DNA of 64,000 nt from an uncultured Aquimarina sp. Its GTDB lineage: Bacteria; Bacteroidota; Bacteroidia; Flavobacteriales; Flavobacteriaceae. Numbering within the stretch: the first letter of the stretch is position 1; the number at the start of each line of letters is the position of its first letter. Shown here piece after piece: positions 9,774 through 18,678 of the stretch. The notes under the pieces were generated by a model, which searched no databases, was not told the origin of the DNA, and was given only the letters and a program-made list of their open reading frames with translations. A program made the position numbers and the translations under genes. The DNA lies in NCBI GenBank assembly GCA_947497175.1, contig CANMFM010000011.1, forward strand, positions 62,001-126,000, read 5' to 3'.

Positions 9774-9803
9774 AAGAGGCGGCCTTTGGGCGGCCTCTTT
9801 TTT
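9774..9803 (+). terminator. Terminator after the FN3/T9SS gene
   Basis: AGAGGC-G-GCC and GGC-G-GCCTCT pair around TTTG with one internal G-G mismatch, followed by six T residues. Confidence 0.85.
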
Positions 9804-9919
9804 GTTTTATTAAATAGGGTATGGTTACTTCTTAGTAGATATAAATGAAAAATAATCTAAAAACACTCACCTAGGATTTTTTGACCTTATTCAAACATAC
9901 TTTGTATCCCAGATTATAC

Positions 9920-9927
9920 TATTTTTG
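9920..9927 (+). promoter_or_regulatory. Bacteroidota -7 element (TATTTTTG) of dnaG
   Basis: TATTTTTG matches TAnnTTTG. A TTTG lies 15 bp upstream, shorter than the usual gap. It implies a leader of about 140 nt before the dnaG start. Confidence 0.45.
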
Positions 9928-9931
9928 CGTT

Positions 9932-10040
9932 AAGGATAGAGGTGATATCCTTTTTTGTTGTAAATGAAATAAACAAAAAAGATAAAGCCGAAAGCCTGAC
10001 CATCAGCCTAGCGAGATGGTAACGCCCAACCAATATTGAA
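9932..10040 (+). ncRNA. Structured dnaG leader with competing hairpins (candidate attenuator)
   Basis: AAGGATA (9932-9938) and TATCCTT (9946-9952) form a hairpin followed directly by T residues, a terminator shape. CTTTTTTGTT (9950-9959) is the exact complement of AACAAAAAAG (9972-9981), and using it would break the first hairpin. Downstream, ACCATC (9999-10004) pairs with GATGGT (10015-10020). Mutually exclusive stems suggest attenuation. I recognise no known riboswitch family; the regulatory role is inference. Confidence 0.35.
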
Positions 10041-10071
10041 TAGTCAAGAAGAATACACCTAAATTAAAAAA

Positions 10072-12030
10072 ATGATTCATAAATCTACCATTGATGCTGT
10101 TTTTGACGCTGCTCGCTTAGAAGAGGTCATAGGAGATTTTGTGCAATTAAAAAAAGCTGGAAGTAATTTCAAAGGATTAAGTCCTTTTAGCGACGAGAAA
10201 ACTCCATCTTTTATGGTGTCTCCTGTAAAGCAAATCTGGAAAGATTTCTCTAGTGGGAAAGGAGGGAATGTTGTTGCCTTTCTTATGGAACATGAACATT
10301 TTACATATCCGGAAGCGATAAAATATTTAGCAAAAAAATACAATATAGAAGTCGAAGAAACCGAGCAAACCGATGAGCAAAAGGAACAGGCAGATGAGCG
10401 GGAAAGCATGTATTTGGTTAGCGAATTTGCGAATACTTTTTTCCAAAATTCATTGAATAAAACAGAGCAGGGTAAGGCGATAGGACTAACATATTTTAAA
10501 GAACGTGGGTTTACCGAAGAAACGATAAAAAAGTTTGGATTAGGGTATTCTCCTGATTCGTGGGATGCCTTTACCTCTGAAGCTATTAAGAAAGGTTATC
10601 AGTTAAAATACCTTGAAAAAACTGGACTTACAATCGTTAAAGAAGAAAAACAGTTTGATCGATTTAAAGGCAGAGTGATGTTTCCGATTCAGTCTATGTC
10701 TGGTCGGGTGCTAGGTTTTGGAGGAAGAATACTGACTAACGAAAAGAAAGCAGCAAAATATCTAAACTCACCCGAAAGTGATATTTACCATAAAAGTAAA
10801 GTGCTCTATGGGATTTATCATGCCAAACAATCTATTGCTAAGGAAGATAATTGTTACTTGGTAGAGGGATATACCGATGTAATACAATTTAATCAAACCG
10901 GAGTAAAAAATGTCGTGTCTTCATCAGGAACCGCATTAACCTCTGATCAAATTCGTTTAATTAGCAGGCTTACTAAAAATATAACGGTATTGTTTGATAG
11001 CGATGCTGCAGGTATGAGAGCTTCTGTACGTGGTATAGATCTTATTCTAGAGCAAGGCATGAATGTAAAAGTATGTAGTTTTCCAGATGGGGAGGATCCT
11101 GATAGTTTTGCTAAACAAAATACACTTGAGGAGCTAACGGGGTATCTTAATGAAAATGTTCAGGATTTTATAAGTTTTAAAGCTTCTTTACTTCAGCAAG
11201 AATCGAAGAATGATCCAATAAAAAAAGCAGAATTGGTAAGAGATATGGTTACTAGCATCTCTAAAATTCCTGATGTCATCAAACGAGAGATATATGTACA
11301 AGAGTGTTCCCGAATTATGGATATCTCTGAAGATGTTTTGTTTAACACCCTGGCGCAAATTCGAAAAGTCGATGCTAAAGATCAACAAAAACAACAGAGA
11401 GAACAAAAATCTTTAGAAGTTGTAAAGCCTGATGTTCAAAAAGCTCCTAAAGTTGATGAACAGTTTGAGTTAGAACGAAAAATCATTGAGATCCTCTTGC
11501 TTTATGGAAAGCGTGAAGAAGAGTTTGAAGATCTTATTTTGAAAGAAAATGAAGAAGGAGACCTGGTCTTAGAACCTGAAGCGCATACGGTAAAGGTTTT
11601 TGAGAAAGTTTATCTGGATTTGCAGGATGATGAGATCGAGTTTACTAATGACAATTTTAAAGAAGTATATGCTATTTTGATCGACAAATTGCATCAGGAA
11701 GAAGACTTTAAAATTGAAAATTTTATTAATCACACTCCCCCCAAAATAGCTTCAGAAATTACGGCTATTATGATGAACGAAGAACGATATGCATTACATC
11801 GCTGGCACGATATGGAGATCCATGTGAAACAAAAAGAGTATACCGTACCTCAGTATGTAAGTGATATTATATTAAACTTACGAAGGTTTTTAATAAGCCA
11901 AAAAGTAGAAGAATTATCGCAGAAGGTTAAAGCTCAAACTGTCGAAGATAATCAGGAAACCATTCAAGATATTATGGATTATCAATCTCTTAAGAAAATT
12001 TTATCTCAAAAACTTAATAGAGTAGTTTAA
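10072..12030 (+). CDS. dnaG: DNA primase DnaG with degenerate zinc-binding domain
   Basis: Primase that makes RNA primers for DNA replication. Domains in order: a CHC2-type N-terminal domain (residues 1-90), the catalytic core with Toprim (YLVEGYTDVIQFNQTGVKN, then VLFDSDAAGMRASVRG) and a C-terminal helicase-interaction region to residue 652. The CHC2 fold is recognisable (EKTPSFMVSP) but all four zinc ligands of the family are replaced: S37, S40, D58 and S61 stand where C, H, C and C are found in E. coli. The C-terminal part is longer and more acidic than in E. coli. A bidirectional terminator follows. Confidence 0.95.
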   Translation: MIHKSTIDAVFDAARLEEVIGDFVQLKKAGSNFKGLSPFSDEKTPSFMVSPVKQIWKDFSSGKGGNVVAFLMEHEHFTYPEAIKYLAKKYNIEVEETEQTDEQKEQADERESMYLVSEFANTFFQNSLNKTEQGKAIGLTYFKERGFTEETIKKFGLGYSPDSWDAFTSEAIKKGYQLKYLEKTGLTIVKEEKQFDRFKGRVMFPIQSMSGRVLGFGGRILTNEKKAAKYLNSPESDIYHKSKVLYGIYHAKQSIAKEDNCYLVEGYTDVIQFNQTGVKNVVSSSGTALTSDQIRLISRLTKNITVLFDSDAAGMRASVRGIDLILEQGMNVKVCSFPDGEDPDSFAKQNTLEELTGYLNENVQDFISFKASLLQQESKNDPIKKAELVRDMVTSISKIPDVIKREIYVQECSRIMDISEDVLFNTLAQIRKVDAKDQQKQQREQKSLEVVKPDVQKAPKVDEQFELERKIIEILLLYGKREEEFEDLILKENEEGDLVLEPEAHTVKVFEKVYLDLQDDEIEFTNDNFKEVYAILIDKLHQEEDFKIENFINHTPPKIASEITAIMMNEERYALHRWHDMEIHVKQKEYTVPQYVSDIILNLRRFLISQKVEELSQKVKAQTVEDNQETIQDIMDYQSLKKILSQKLNRVV

Positions 12031-12033
12031 TAC

Positions 12034-12074
12034 AAGGCTTATGTGTAAGAAATCATATACATAAGCCTTTCATT
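12034..12074. terminator. Bidirectional terminator between dnaG and the LuxR-type regulator
   Basis: AAGGCTTATGTGTA and TATACATAAGCCTT pair over 14 bp with one G-T wobble. It lies between two convergent genes and has T-rich ends on both strands. Confidence 0.85.
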
Positions 12075-12081
12075 TTTACTA

Positions 12082-12714
12082 TTAGCTGATGTGCAATAAT
12101 CTTGATTGATGAATTAAGTCAGCAAGATTATCTACTTTTAATTTTTTAAGCAATCGGGTCTTATAAGTGCTTACCGTTTTTTCGTTAATAGATAGTGTAG
12201 TGGCTATGTCTTTGTTTCGTTTCCCTGAAGATAGAAGATTTAGAACTTCTATTTCTCTGGAAGATAATTTCTTATATTTTACAACCATGTTGTTTTCGCT
12301 GGCATTACCATTTGCCAGTTGTTGTGTAAGATTGTCATTTAAATAGATACCACCTCTGGCAACACGCTCAATTGCCTTTTTAAGTGTTTTTGTCGGGACA
12401 GTTTTAGATAAATAAGCAGAGGCTCCGGCTTTTATGGCACTTAGCGCATACATTTCTTCAGGGTGAGAGCTAAAAATAATAACTTTTATTCCGGAAAATT
12501 CTTTTTTAATGGTTCGCAACGCCATAATACCATTGATCTGTGGTAGGTCTAGCTCCATAATAAGCACATCTGGAGTACTGGCTTTTAAAACATCATACAT
12601 TTCATTACCATTACTTACTTTTCCAGTAATTTCATAGTCTTCAGAGTTTCTAAATAAAGAAACGATCCCTTTCCTGGTAATTGGATGATGATCAGCGATT
12701 AATACGGTTGTCAT
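12082..12714 (-). CDS. NarL/LuxR-type response regulator with atypical receiver
   Basis: A regulator of 210 residues with an N-terminal receiver domain (1-120) and a C-terminal LuxR helix-turn-helix (about 143-205: KKLSSREIEVLNLLSSGKRN, then IATTLSINEKTVSTYKTRLL). In the receiver, the acidic pocket is D8-H9 and the usual phosphorylated Asp is Glu (IMELDLPQINGI, E54); the switch Ser and the Lys (YLSKTVP) are present. It may therefore act without phosphorylation or be locked in one state; D56 is a less likely acceptor. No histidine kinase is next to it. Confidence 0.85.
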   Translation of the reverse strand: MTTVLIADHHPITRKGIVSLFRNSEDYEITGKVSNGNEMYDVLKASTPDVLIMELDLPQINGIMALRTIKKEFSGIKVIIFSSHPEEMYALSAIKAGASAYLSKTVPTKTLKKAIERVARGGIYLNDNLTQQLANGNASENNMVVKYKKLSSREIEVLNLLSSGKRNKDIATTLSINEKTVSTYKTRLLKKLKVDNLADLIHQSRLLHIS

Positions 12715-12782
12715 TCTTGTTTACTTAATGTTGGTTTAATTATTAACATGTTAGGCTAGGGGTAATTTTGTAATCTTACATG

Positions 12783-12790
12783 CAAAATTA
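12783..12790 (-). promoter_or_regulatory. -7 element (TAATTTTG, minus strand) of the response regulator
   Basis: On the minus strand the sequence reads TAATTTTG, an exact TAnnTTTG match, 68 bp before the start codon. Confidence 0.45.
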
Positions 12791-12844
12791 ATAAGAACTA
12801 GTCCTAGTAAACTTTTTTTTTCCGATTTATCGATAAAGTGTTGA

Positions 12845-13633
12845 TTATAATAGACTAATGGGTATTTTACAGACCGGTATGGGATTCATTTTATGTTGAT
12901 TTACGGTATTTAAACGAATAAAAATTTTAAATACTTCCCGTTTGCGGCCTTCAAAATCTTCTGATGTTTTTCCTTGCTCTCTCATTTTCATAGCCCACTC
13001 TAATTCGTCATAACTGGCTCCGATTTGATCTTCATCACTTCGACTGTCTCCAAACAAACCATCAGTTGGAGCCGCTACTTGTATAGATTCTGGCACTTGC
13101 AGGGCTTTGCCAATAGCATATACTTCACTCTTTAATAAGTCCGCTATTGGGCTAAGATCCACACCTCCATCTCCGTATTTGGTGTAAAATCCAACTCCAA
13201 AATCTTCAACTTTATTTCCTGTGCCTGCAACCAGGTATTTATGTAGTCCAGCAAAGTAGTATAGAGTTGTCATTCGTAATCGAGCTCTGGTATTAGCTAA
13301 AGATAGGTCTAATTGTGCACTTGGCTCTACAACAGGAACAGCAGATTTTAATTCTTCAAATACTGGTGTAAGATCCACTTTTGTATCAGAAACGTTAGAA
13401 AACCTATCTTTTAGCTGCGCAATATGCTCTTGAGCTCTTGTAACTTGACTGGCCGCTTGATGGATTGGCATTTCAACACACAAGGTTTTTAAGCCTGTCT
13501 TAGCACATAAAGACGAAGTAACTGCACTATCAATTCCTCCACTAACTCCTACTACAAAACCATCAATACCTGCTTTGGTAGCATAGTTTTTTAGCCAATT
13601 CACGATATGATCAATTACTTTTTCTGTTTGCAT
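12845..13633 (-). CDS. nadE: NH3-dependent NAD synthetase
   Basis: Last step of NAD synthesis: converts deamido-NAD to NAD with ATP and ammonia. The 262 residues hold only the synthetase domain; the glutaminase domain of the longer NadE is absent, so ammonia is the likely nitrogen donor. Seen are the PP-loop SGGIDSAVTSSL (about 31-42), GTGNKVEDFGVGFYTKYGDG and the end motif SRSDEDQIGASYDEL. It is divergent from gldB, a neighbourhood also known in other gliding flavobacteria. Confidence 0.93.
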   Translation of the reverse strand: MQTEKVIDHIVNWLKNYATKAGIDGFVVGVSGGIDSAVTSSLCAKTGLKTLCVEMPIHQAASQVTRAQEHIAQLKDRFSNVSDTKVDLTPVFEELKSAVPVVEPSAQLDLSLANTRARLRMTTLYYFAGLHKYLVAGTGNKVEDFGVGFYTKYGDGGVDLSPIADLLKSEVYAIGKALQVPESIQVAAPTDGLFGDSRSDEDQIGASYDELEWAMKMREQGKTSEDFEGRKREVFKIFIRLNTVNQHKMNPIPVCKIPISLL

Positions 13634-13661
13634 ATTTTTATTTTTAATAGATTCTTTACTT

Positions 13662-13669
13662 TAACTTTG
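13662..13669 (+). promoter_or_regulatory. -7 element (TAACTTTG) of gldBC
   Basis: TAACTTTG is an exact TAnnTTTG match in the nadE-gldB divergent region, 76 bp before the preferred gldB start. Confidence 0.5.
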
Positions 13670-13744
13670 CGATTATAAAATTAATAAAAAAACATGGCGT
13701 TCTGGAGTAACACACATGATTTGAAAAGATATCTTAATTTGAGA

Positions 13745-14713
13745 ATGAATACTAACATATTATTAAAATTATCTATCTTTTTTTGTTTACTATTTGCTTG
13801 CAACACAAAAAGTAAGGTAGAAAAAGAAATTGCTAAAATCCCTGTTGAAGTAAATATAGAACGATTTGATCAATCATTTGCTCAATTAACACCAGAAAAC
13901 TTATCCGAGCTCAAAGAAAATTACCCTTTCTTATTTTCAGAGAAATATGCTGATAGTATCTGGCTCAACAAGGTTAAAGACACAATACAGATAGAAGTAA
14001 ATGAGGAAGTAGAAAAAGCATTTCCGAACCTATCCTTAGAAAAGGAAAAATTAGAATCTTTTTTTCAGCATCTGAAGTTTTATTTCCCTGAGATTAAAGA
14101 GCCAAGGATAATTACGGTTACTTCAGATGTAAATTATAGAAACAGAGTTATCCTCTCTAAAGGATTGCTTATTATTTCATTAGATACCTATCTTGGTGAA
14201 GAACATCATTTTTATGAAGGGATTCAGAAATATTTAAAAAAGAATTTTAAGCAAGAGCAAATAGTACCCGATGTAGCTTCTATGTATGCTAAAAACCTGG
14301 TAGGACCAATTAGAGATAGGACATTTTTAGGAAATCTTATATCCATTGGAAAAGAACTATATCTTATGGATTTGTTTTTACCAGAGTATAGTGATGCTCA
14401 GAAAATAGGCTACACCGATGACCAATACGCTTGGGTAGAAGCAAATGAAGAAGAGATCTGGAGGTATTTCGTAGATAGAAAATTGCTGTATAGCACAGAT
14501 AGTGATTTAATGCCCCGGTTCCTATATCCAGCACCATTTTCAAAATTTTACCTAGAAGAAATAGATAAAGAAGCTCCGGATAGAGTCGGGCAATTTATTG
14601 GTTGGAGAATTGTCGCTTCGTATATGAAAAATAACAATGTATCTTTGCGGCAGTTATTATTGGCGGATGCCGAAACAATTTTTAACACTTCAAAATATAA
14701 ACCTAAGAGATAA
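13745..14713 (+). CDS. gldB: Gliding motility lipoprotein GldB
   Basis: Lipoprotein needed for gliding and associated with T9SS function in flavobacteria. Start at 13745 is preferred over the ATG at 13694 because it opens a lipoprotein signal (ILLKLSIFFCLLFACN, lipobox Cys at residue 19). The mature part matches the GldB family (VNIERFDQSFAQLTPENL, PFLFSEKYADSIWLNKVKDT, RVGQFIGWRIVASYM). The stop codon overlaps the start of gldC by one base. The molecular role of GldB is not settled. Confidence 0.9.
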   Translation: MNTNILLKLSIFFCLLFACNTKSKVEKEIAKIPVEVNIERFDQSFAQLTPENLSELKENYPFLFSEKYADSIWLNKVKDTIQIEVNEEVEKAFPNLSLEKEKLESFFQHLKFYFPEIKEPRIITVTSDVNYRNRVILSKGLLIISLDTYLGEEHHFYEGIQKYLKKNFKQEQIVPDVASMYAKNLVGPIRDRTFLGNLISIGKELYLMDLFLPEYSDAQKIGYTDDQYAWVEANEEEIWRYFVDRKLLYSTDSDLMPRFLYPAPFSKFYLEEIDKEAPDRVGQFIGWRIVASYMKNNNVSLRQLLLADAETIFNTSKYKPKR

Positions 14714-15051
14714 TGGCAAGTGAACATAAGTCAGAAATTAAAATTGATATTGAATTAGACGAAAATCGTATCCCAGAAAAGTTGCAATGGACAGCAAAAG
14801 ATGGTGGTGTAGAAAATGAAGAAACCAAAGCTTTACTATTGTCTGTTTGGGATAGTAAGAATAAAGAAAGCCTTCGTATAGATTTATGGACTAAAGATAT
14901 GCCTGTAGATGAGATGAAGATTTTTTTTCATCAGACCTTGGTAGCTATGAGCGATACTTTTCATAGAGCTACCCAAGACGAAAAAATGACTGCAACCATG
15001 AAAGATTTTTGTGATTACTTTGCTGAAAAATTAGAACTTATAAACAAATAA
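14713..15051 (+). CDS. gldC: Gliding motility protein GldC
   Basis: Small soluble protein of 112 residues, translationally coupled to gldB by a TAATG overlap. The family signature is clear (IDIELDENRIPEKLQWTAKD, LRIDLWTKDMPVDEMKIFFH). GldC is not lethal to lose in Flavobacterium johnsoniae but improves gliding; its biochemical role is unknown. No signal peptide is present, so it is cytoplasmic. Confidence 0.92.
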   Translation: MASEHKSEIKIDIELDENRIPEKLQWTAKDGGVENEETKALLLSVWDSKNKESLRIDLWTKDMPVDEMKIFFHQTLVAMSDTFHRATQDEKMTATMKDFCDYFAEKLELINK

Positions 15052-15076
15052 GTTAAATAATAAATATTTGATAATT

Positions 15077-15102
15077 AAAGTGTTAGCTGCCTAACACTTT
15101 TT
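15077..15102 (+). terminator. Terminator after gldC
   Basis: AAAGTGTTAG and CTAACACTTT form a perfect 10-bp stem with a CTGC loop and trailing T residues. Confidence 0.85.
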
Positions 15103-15174
15103 GTGTTTTCTGGTAGATATATTTGTTATTCTTCTATGAAGAATAACAAATATTAATCTTTAACCAAACTTAAA

Positions 15175-17616
15175 ATGAAAACACTTTTCCTTCACACAAA
15201 TTTATTTTTAAGGACGATCTATGTTCTTCTTTTTTTAACAGGAACGGCTTACAACGGGTTTTCACAAGCAACCCCTCGTTTAACTTCAGTAAATCCCGAA
15301 GCTAATTTGGCTACGGTTACGATTACTAATTTTGGTACTGTAGCTATCGATATGAGTAAGTACTGGTTGTGTCTTCGGCCAGGAACGTACAGGCAATTAG
15401 AAACCTTGAGCTCTGACGGTAGTTTAAATCTTATGCCTTCTGGTTCAGTAACAGTTTCTTACAATGTGGCTGTTGGGGTTTCTAATGATGGGTTGTCTTT
15501 GTATCTTCCCGATACTACAACAAATGGGGGCTTTAGTGAAGCTACTAATTTGATAGACTTTGTGCAATGGGGAGCCGCTGGTAATATTCGAGAGCCTTTG
15601 GCTGTGGCTCAAGGGTTATGGACAGAAGGAGATTTTATCTCTGGATCAGGTCCATACAACTACATTGGAAATGGGACAGGAAATGGACTTCGTTTTTGGA
15701 AAGCTTGTGAGGCAGATGGCGGCGAAATCACGGGTGGTCCTTTTAATTTTACAGTAGATGGTTCTCCTGATTTTGTAAGTGGCGTTTCGGTATCGGGCAG
15801 TTCAGGCAGCAATGCAAGTTGGGTGATTACCGATGATCAGGGAACAATACTTGGTCTGCCTCCCACGGTTGCAGCTTTAGAAGGAGTTGATTTTGATGGT
15901 GCCGGAGTCGGTACTTGTTTAATTTGGTATATTCGATATGAAGATGGATTAGAAGGTTTAAGTCCAGGTAATAATGCTCTTACAGATTTATCAGGATGTT
16001 ATGATCTGTCCAATTCTATAGCGGTAGTACGTAATGAGCAGGTGGATGGCGGAGAGATCACTGGCGGTCCATTTGTATTTTGTGTAGATGGCCAAGCCGA
16101 TAATGTTAGTGATATCTCATTATCAGGAGCTATTGGAAATAATTCAACTTGGGTTATTACCGATGATCAGGGCTTGATTTTAGGGATACCACCAACGATA
16201 GCCGCTGTAGAAGGAGTTGATTTTGATGGCGCCGGAGGTGGAGTATGCCTGATTTGGCATTTGAGTTATGCGGATGGTTTAGAAGGTCTGGAACCTGGAA
16301 ATAATGCGTTAACAGATTTATCTGGGACATTTGATTTATCCAATTCTATCAGTGTCACCCGCAATGCACCTAATGGCGGCGAAATCACGGGTGGTCCTTT
16401 TAATTTTACAGTAGATGGTTCTCCTGATTTTGTAAGTGGCGTTTCGGTATCAGGCAGTTCAGGCAGCAATGCAAGTTGGGTGATTACCGATGATCAGGGA
16501 ACAATACTTGGTCTGCCTCCCACGGTTGCAGCTTTAGAAGGAGTTGATTTTGATGGTGCTGGAGTCGGTACTTGTCTAATTTGGTATATTCGATATGAAG
16601 ATGGGTTAGAAGGTTTAAGTCCAGGTAATAATGCTCTTACAGATTTATCAGGATGTTATGATCTGTCCAATTCTATAGCGGTAGTACGTAATGAGCAAGT
16701 GGATGGAGGAGAGATCACTGGCGGTCCATTTGTATTTTGTGTAGATGGCCAAGCCGATAATGTTAGTGATATCTCATTATCAGGAGCTATTGGAAATAAT
16801 TCAACTTGGGTTATTACCGATGATCAGGGCTTGATTTTAGGGATACCACCAACGATAGCCGCTGTAGAAGGAGTTGATTTTGATGGCGCCGGAGGTGGAG
16901 TATGCCTGATTTGGCATTTGAGTTATGCGGATGGTTTAGAAGGTCTGGAACCTGGAAATAATGCGTTAACAGATTTATCTGGGACATTTGATTTATCCAA
17001 TTCTATCAGTGTCACCCGCAATGCACCTAATGGCGGCGAAATCACGGGTGGTCCTTTTAATTTTATAGTAGATGGTTCTCCTGATTTTGTAAGTGGCGTT
17101 TCGGTATCGGGCAGTTCAGGCAGCAATGCAAGTTGGGTGATTACCGATGATCAGGGAACAATACTTGGTCTGCCTCCCACAGTTGCAGCTTTAGAAGGAG
17201 TTGATTTTGATGGTGCCGGAGTCGGTACTTGTTTAATTTGGTATATTCGATATGAAGATGGGTTAGAAGGTTTAAGTCCAGGTAATAATGCTCTTACAGA
17301 TTTATCAGGATGTTATGATCTGTCCAATTCTATAGCGGTAGTACGTAATGAGCAAATAGAATTAAATGTAGTTGTTTTTCCGATACCGGCTTCTAGATTT
17401 GTAAATGTTATTCTTAGAGGAGTCATTAATAGTAGTCCAGAAATACAGCTTTTTGATTTGTCTGGAAATCCTGTTGATATACAAACGTTTCAAAGAAGAA
17501 ATTTTATTCGCATTAATATAAGTAACCTGCAACCTGGGATGTATCTGCTTTCAGTACGAGATAATTTAACAGGAGCTTCGACTACGAGACAAATTGTAGT
17601 AGGGGGTAGATTTTAA
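15175..17616 (+). CDS. T9SS-secreted protein made of tandem 110-residue modules
   Basis: A secreted protein of 813 residues. The signal peptide (ending ...YNGFSQA) is followed by a lamin-tail-like domain (about 30-175: NPEANLATVTITNFGTVAID, YWLCLRPGTYRQLE). Then come five modules in the order A-B-A-B-A, each beginning GGEITGGPF and holding SWVITDDQG or TWVITDDQG, VDFDGAG and a paired Cys. The C-terminus is a T9SS type A sorting tail (VFPIPASRFVNVIL ... GMYLLSVRD). The modules are nearly identical even in silent positions. Likely a surface adhesin or carrier; no enzyme motif is seen. Confidence 0.85.
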   Translation: MKTLFLHTNLFLRTIYVLLFLTGTAYNGFSQATPRLTSVNPEANLATVTITNFGTVAIDMSKYWLCLRPGTYRQLETLSSDGSLNLMPSGSVTVSYNVAVGVSNDGLSLYLPDTTTNGGFSEATNLIDFVQWGAAGNIREPLAVAQGLWTEGDFISGSGPYNYIGNGTGNGLRFWKACEADGGEITGGPFNFTVDGSPDFVSGVSVSGSSGSNASWVITDDQGTILGLPPTVAALEGVDFDGAGVGTCLIWYIRYEDGLEGLSPGNNALTDLSGCYDLSNSIAVVRNEQVDGGEITGGPFVFCVDGQADNVSDISLSGAIGNNSTWVITDDQGLILGIPPTIAAVEGVDFDGAGGGVCLIWHLSYADGLEGLEPGNNALTDLSGTFDLSNSISVTRNAPNGGEITGGPFNFTVDGSPDFVSGVSVSGSSGSNASWVITDDQGTILGLPPTVAALEGVDFDGAGVGTCLIWYIRYEDGLEGLSPGNNALTDLSGCYDLSNSIAVVRNEQVDGGEITGGPFVFCVDGQADNVSDISLSGAIGNNSTWVITDDQGLILGIPPTIAAVEGVDFDGAGGGVCLIWHLSYADGLEGLEPGNNALTDLSGTFDLSNSISVTRNAPNGGEITGGPFNFIVDGSPDFVSGVSVSGSSGSNASWVITDDQGTILGLPPTVAALEGVDFDGAGVGTCLIWYIRYEDGLEGLSPGNNALTDLSGCYDLSNSIAVVRNEQIELNVVVFPIPASRFVNVILRGVINSSPEIQLFDLSGNPVDIQTFQRRNFIRINISNLQPGMYLLSVRDNLTGASTTRQIVVGGRF
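15718..17355 (+). repeat. Intragenic tandem repeat, 657-bp period, 2.5 copies
   Basis: Module A starts at 15718, 16375 and 17032; module B at 16048 and 16705. A is 330 bp and B 327 bp, so the exact period is 657 bp. Copies differ by only scattered single bases (for example a Thr codon becomes Ile in the third A), which indicates recent duplication or gene conversion. Confidence 0.97.
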
Positions 17617-17651
17617 TATTCTTGAATTTGGAATAATATGATTAATTTGCC

Positions 17652-17688
17652 AAAAGAGTTGTGCCTAAATGGAGCAGCTCTTTTTTTA
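17652..17688 (+). terminator. Terminator after the repeat protein
   Basis: AAAAGAGTTGTGCC pairs imperfectly, with G-T wobbles, with GGAGCAGCTCTT, followed by seven T residues. Confidence 0.7.
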
Positions 17689-17702
17689 ATCGTATTTTTA
17701 AA

Positions 17703-18071
17703 ATGAAAATGTTAATTTTTGTATACAATGCCAAGTCGGGTTTTCGGAATAAATATATTGACCATATTCATAAAATTGTGAGCCCTGACACCTATTTGTG
17801 TAATCTATGTAGTTTGACACATAATAATTTTACAGAAAAGAAAGTCTGGAGAAGTTTTAGGCAAAACTCAAATATAGAAATGGCATTTTTGTACAAAGAT
17901 GAATTCAAAGAAAAATTTCCTGGCGTAAACGAAATAGGGTTTCCTGTAATTCTTCAAAAAGAAAATGAAAGAGTCCATGTGGTATTGGATTCCTTTGCGT
18001 TGGCATCATTACAATCAACGGAAGCATTGATTATTAGTTTAAACGAAAAGATTTTAGTTAAGAATTCTTAA
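17703..18071 (+). CDS. Conserved hypothetical protein next to engB
   Basis: A cytoplasmic protein of 122 residues starting [20 protein letters not shown]. The in-frame ATG at 17661 lies within the preceding terminator and is rejected. A CNLCSLTH motif sits near residue 35, followed by W and basic residues; the C-terminal half reads [19 protein letters not shown] do not recognise a named family. It runs convergently with engB and overlaps its 3' end by 14 bp. Confidence 0.65.
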   Translation: MKMLIFVYNAKSGFRNKYIDHIHKIVSPDTYLCNLCSLTHNNFTEKKVWRSFRQNSNIEMAFLYKDEFKEKFPGVNEIGFPVILQKENERVHVVLDSFALASLQSTEALIISLNEKILVKNS

Positions 18072-18663
18072 GCTGAGAATTAATTCCTTCTATATAGTTA
18101 AGAACTTCTTCTTTTCCTAAACCAGAAGAAGAAGAGGTGATAAAGTAGTTTGGCATTTCTTCCCAGTATTTAAGCATTTCTTTTATATAGTCATTAATCT
18201 GAATAGGAAGTTTATTTTTAGAAAGCTTGTCGGCCTTCGTAAAAATAATAGAAAAAGGGATTTGGTTTTCACCTAACCATTGCATGAATTCAAGATCTAT
18301 TTTTTGAGGTTCGTGCCTGCAATCTACCAGAACAAAAGCACTAACCAATTGAGTTCGTTTTGAGAAATAGGCGGTAATGAACTTTTGAAATACTTTTTTA
18401 GCAGATTTAGATACCTTGGCATAGCCATACCCTGGTAAATCAACTAAAAACCAATTGTTATTAATAATAAAGTGATTTATTAATTGAGTTTTCCCGGGTT
18501 TTCCAGATGTTTTAGCAAGACTCTTGCGATCAGTTAACATGTTGATTAAAGACGATTTTCCTACATTAGATCGTCCAATAAAAGCGTACTCAGGAATTTT
18601 ATCCTTAGGGCATTTAGCAACATCGCTGTTACTTATCACAAATTCAGCGCTGTTAATCTTCAT
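18058..18663 (-). CDS. engB: Ribosome biogenesis GTPase EngB (YsxC/YihA)
   Basis: GTPase needed for assembly of the large ribosomal subunit. The 201 residues show G1 GRSNVGKSS (about 30-38), the G2 region [10 protein letters not shown]3 DLPGYG, G4 TKAD and a G5 region with TSSSSGLG. Length is typical. It is 15 bp downstream of the hydrolase gene on the same strand and is probably co-transcribed with it. Confidence 0.95.
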   Translation of the reverse strand: MKINSAEFVISNSDVAKCPKDKIPEYAFIGRSNVGKSSLINMLTDRKSLAKTSGKPGKTQLINHFIINNNWFLVDLPGYGYAKVSKSAKKVFQKFITAYFSKRTQLVSAFVLVDCRHEPQKIDLEFMQWLGENQIPFSIIFTKADKLSKNKLPIQINDYIKEMLKYWEEMPNYFITSSSSGLGKEEVLNYIEGINSQLKNS

Positions 18664-18678
18664 AGGCTGTAATTAGGA

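Noticed and set aside
15718..17355. A mobile element causing the 657-bp repeats
   Set aside because: The repeats stay in frame within one gene and carry no transposase or inverted ends; tandem duplication explains them.
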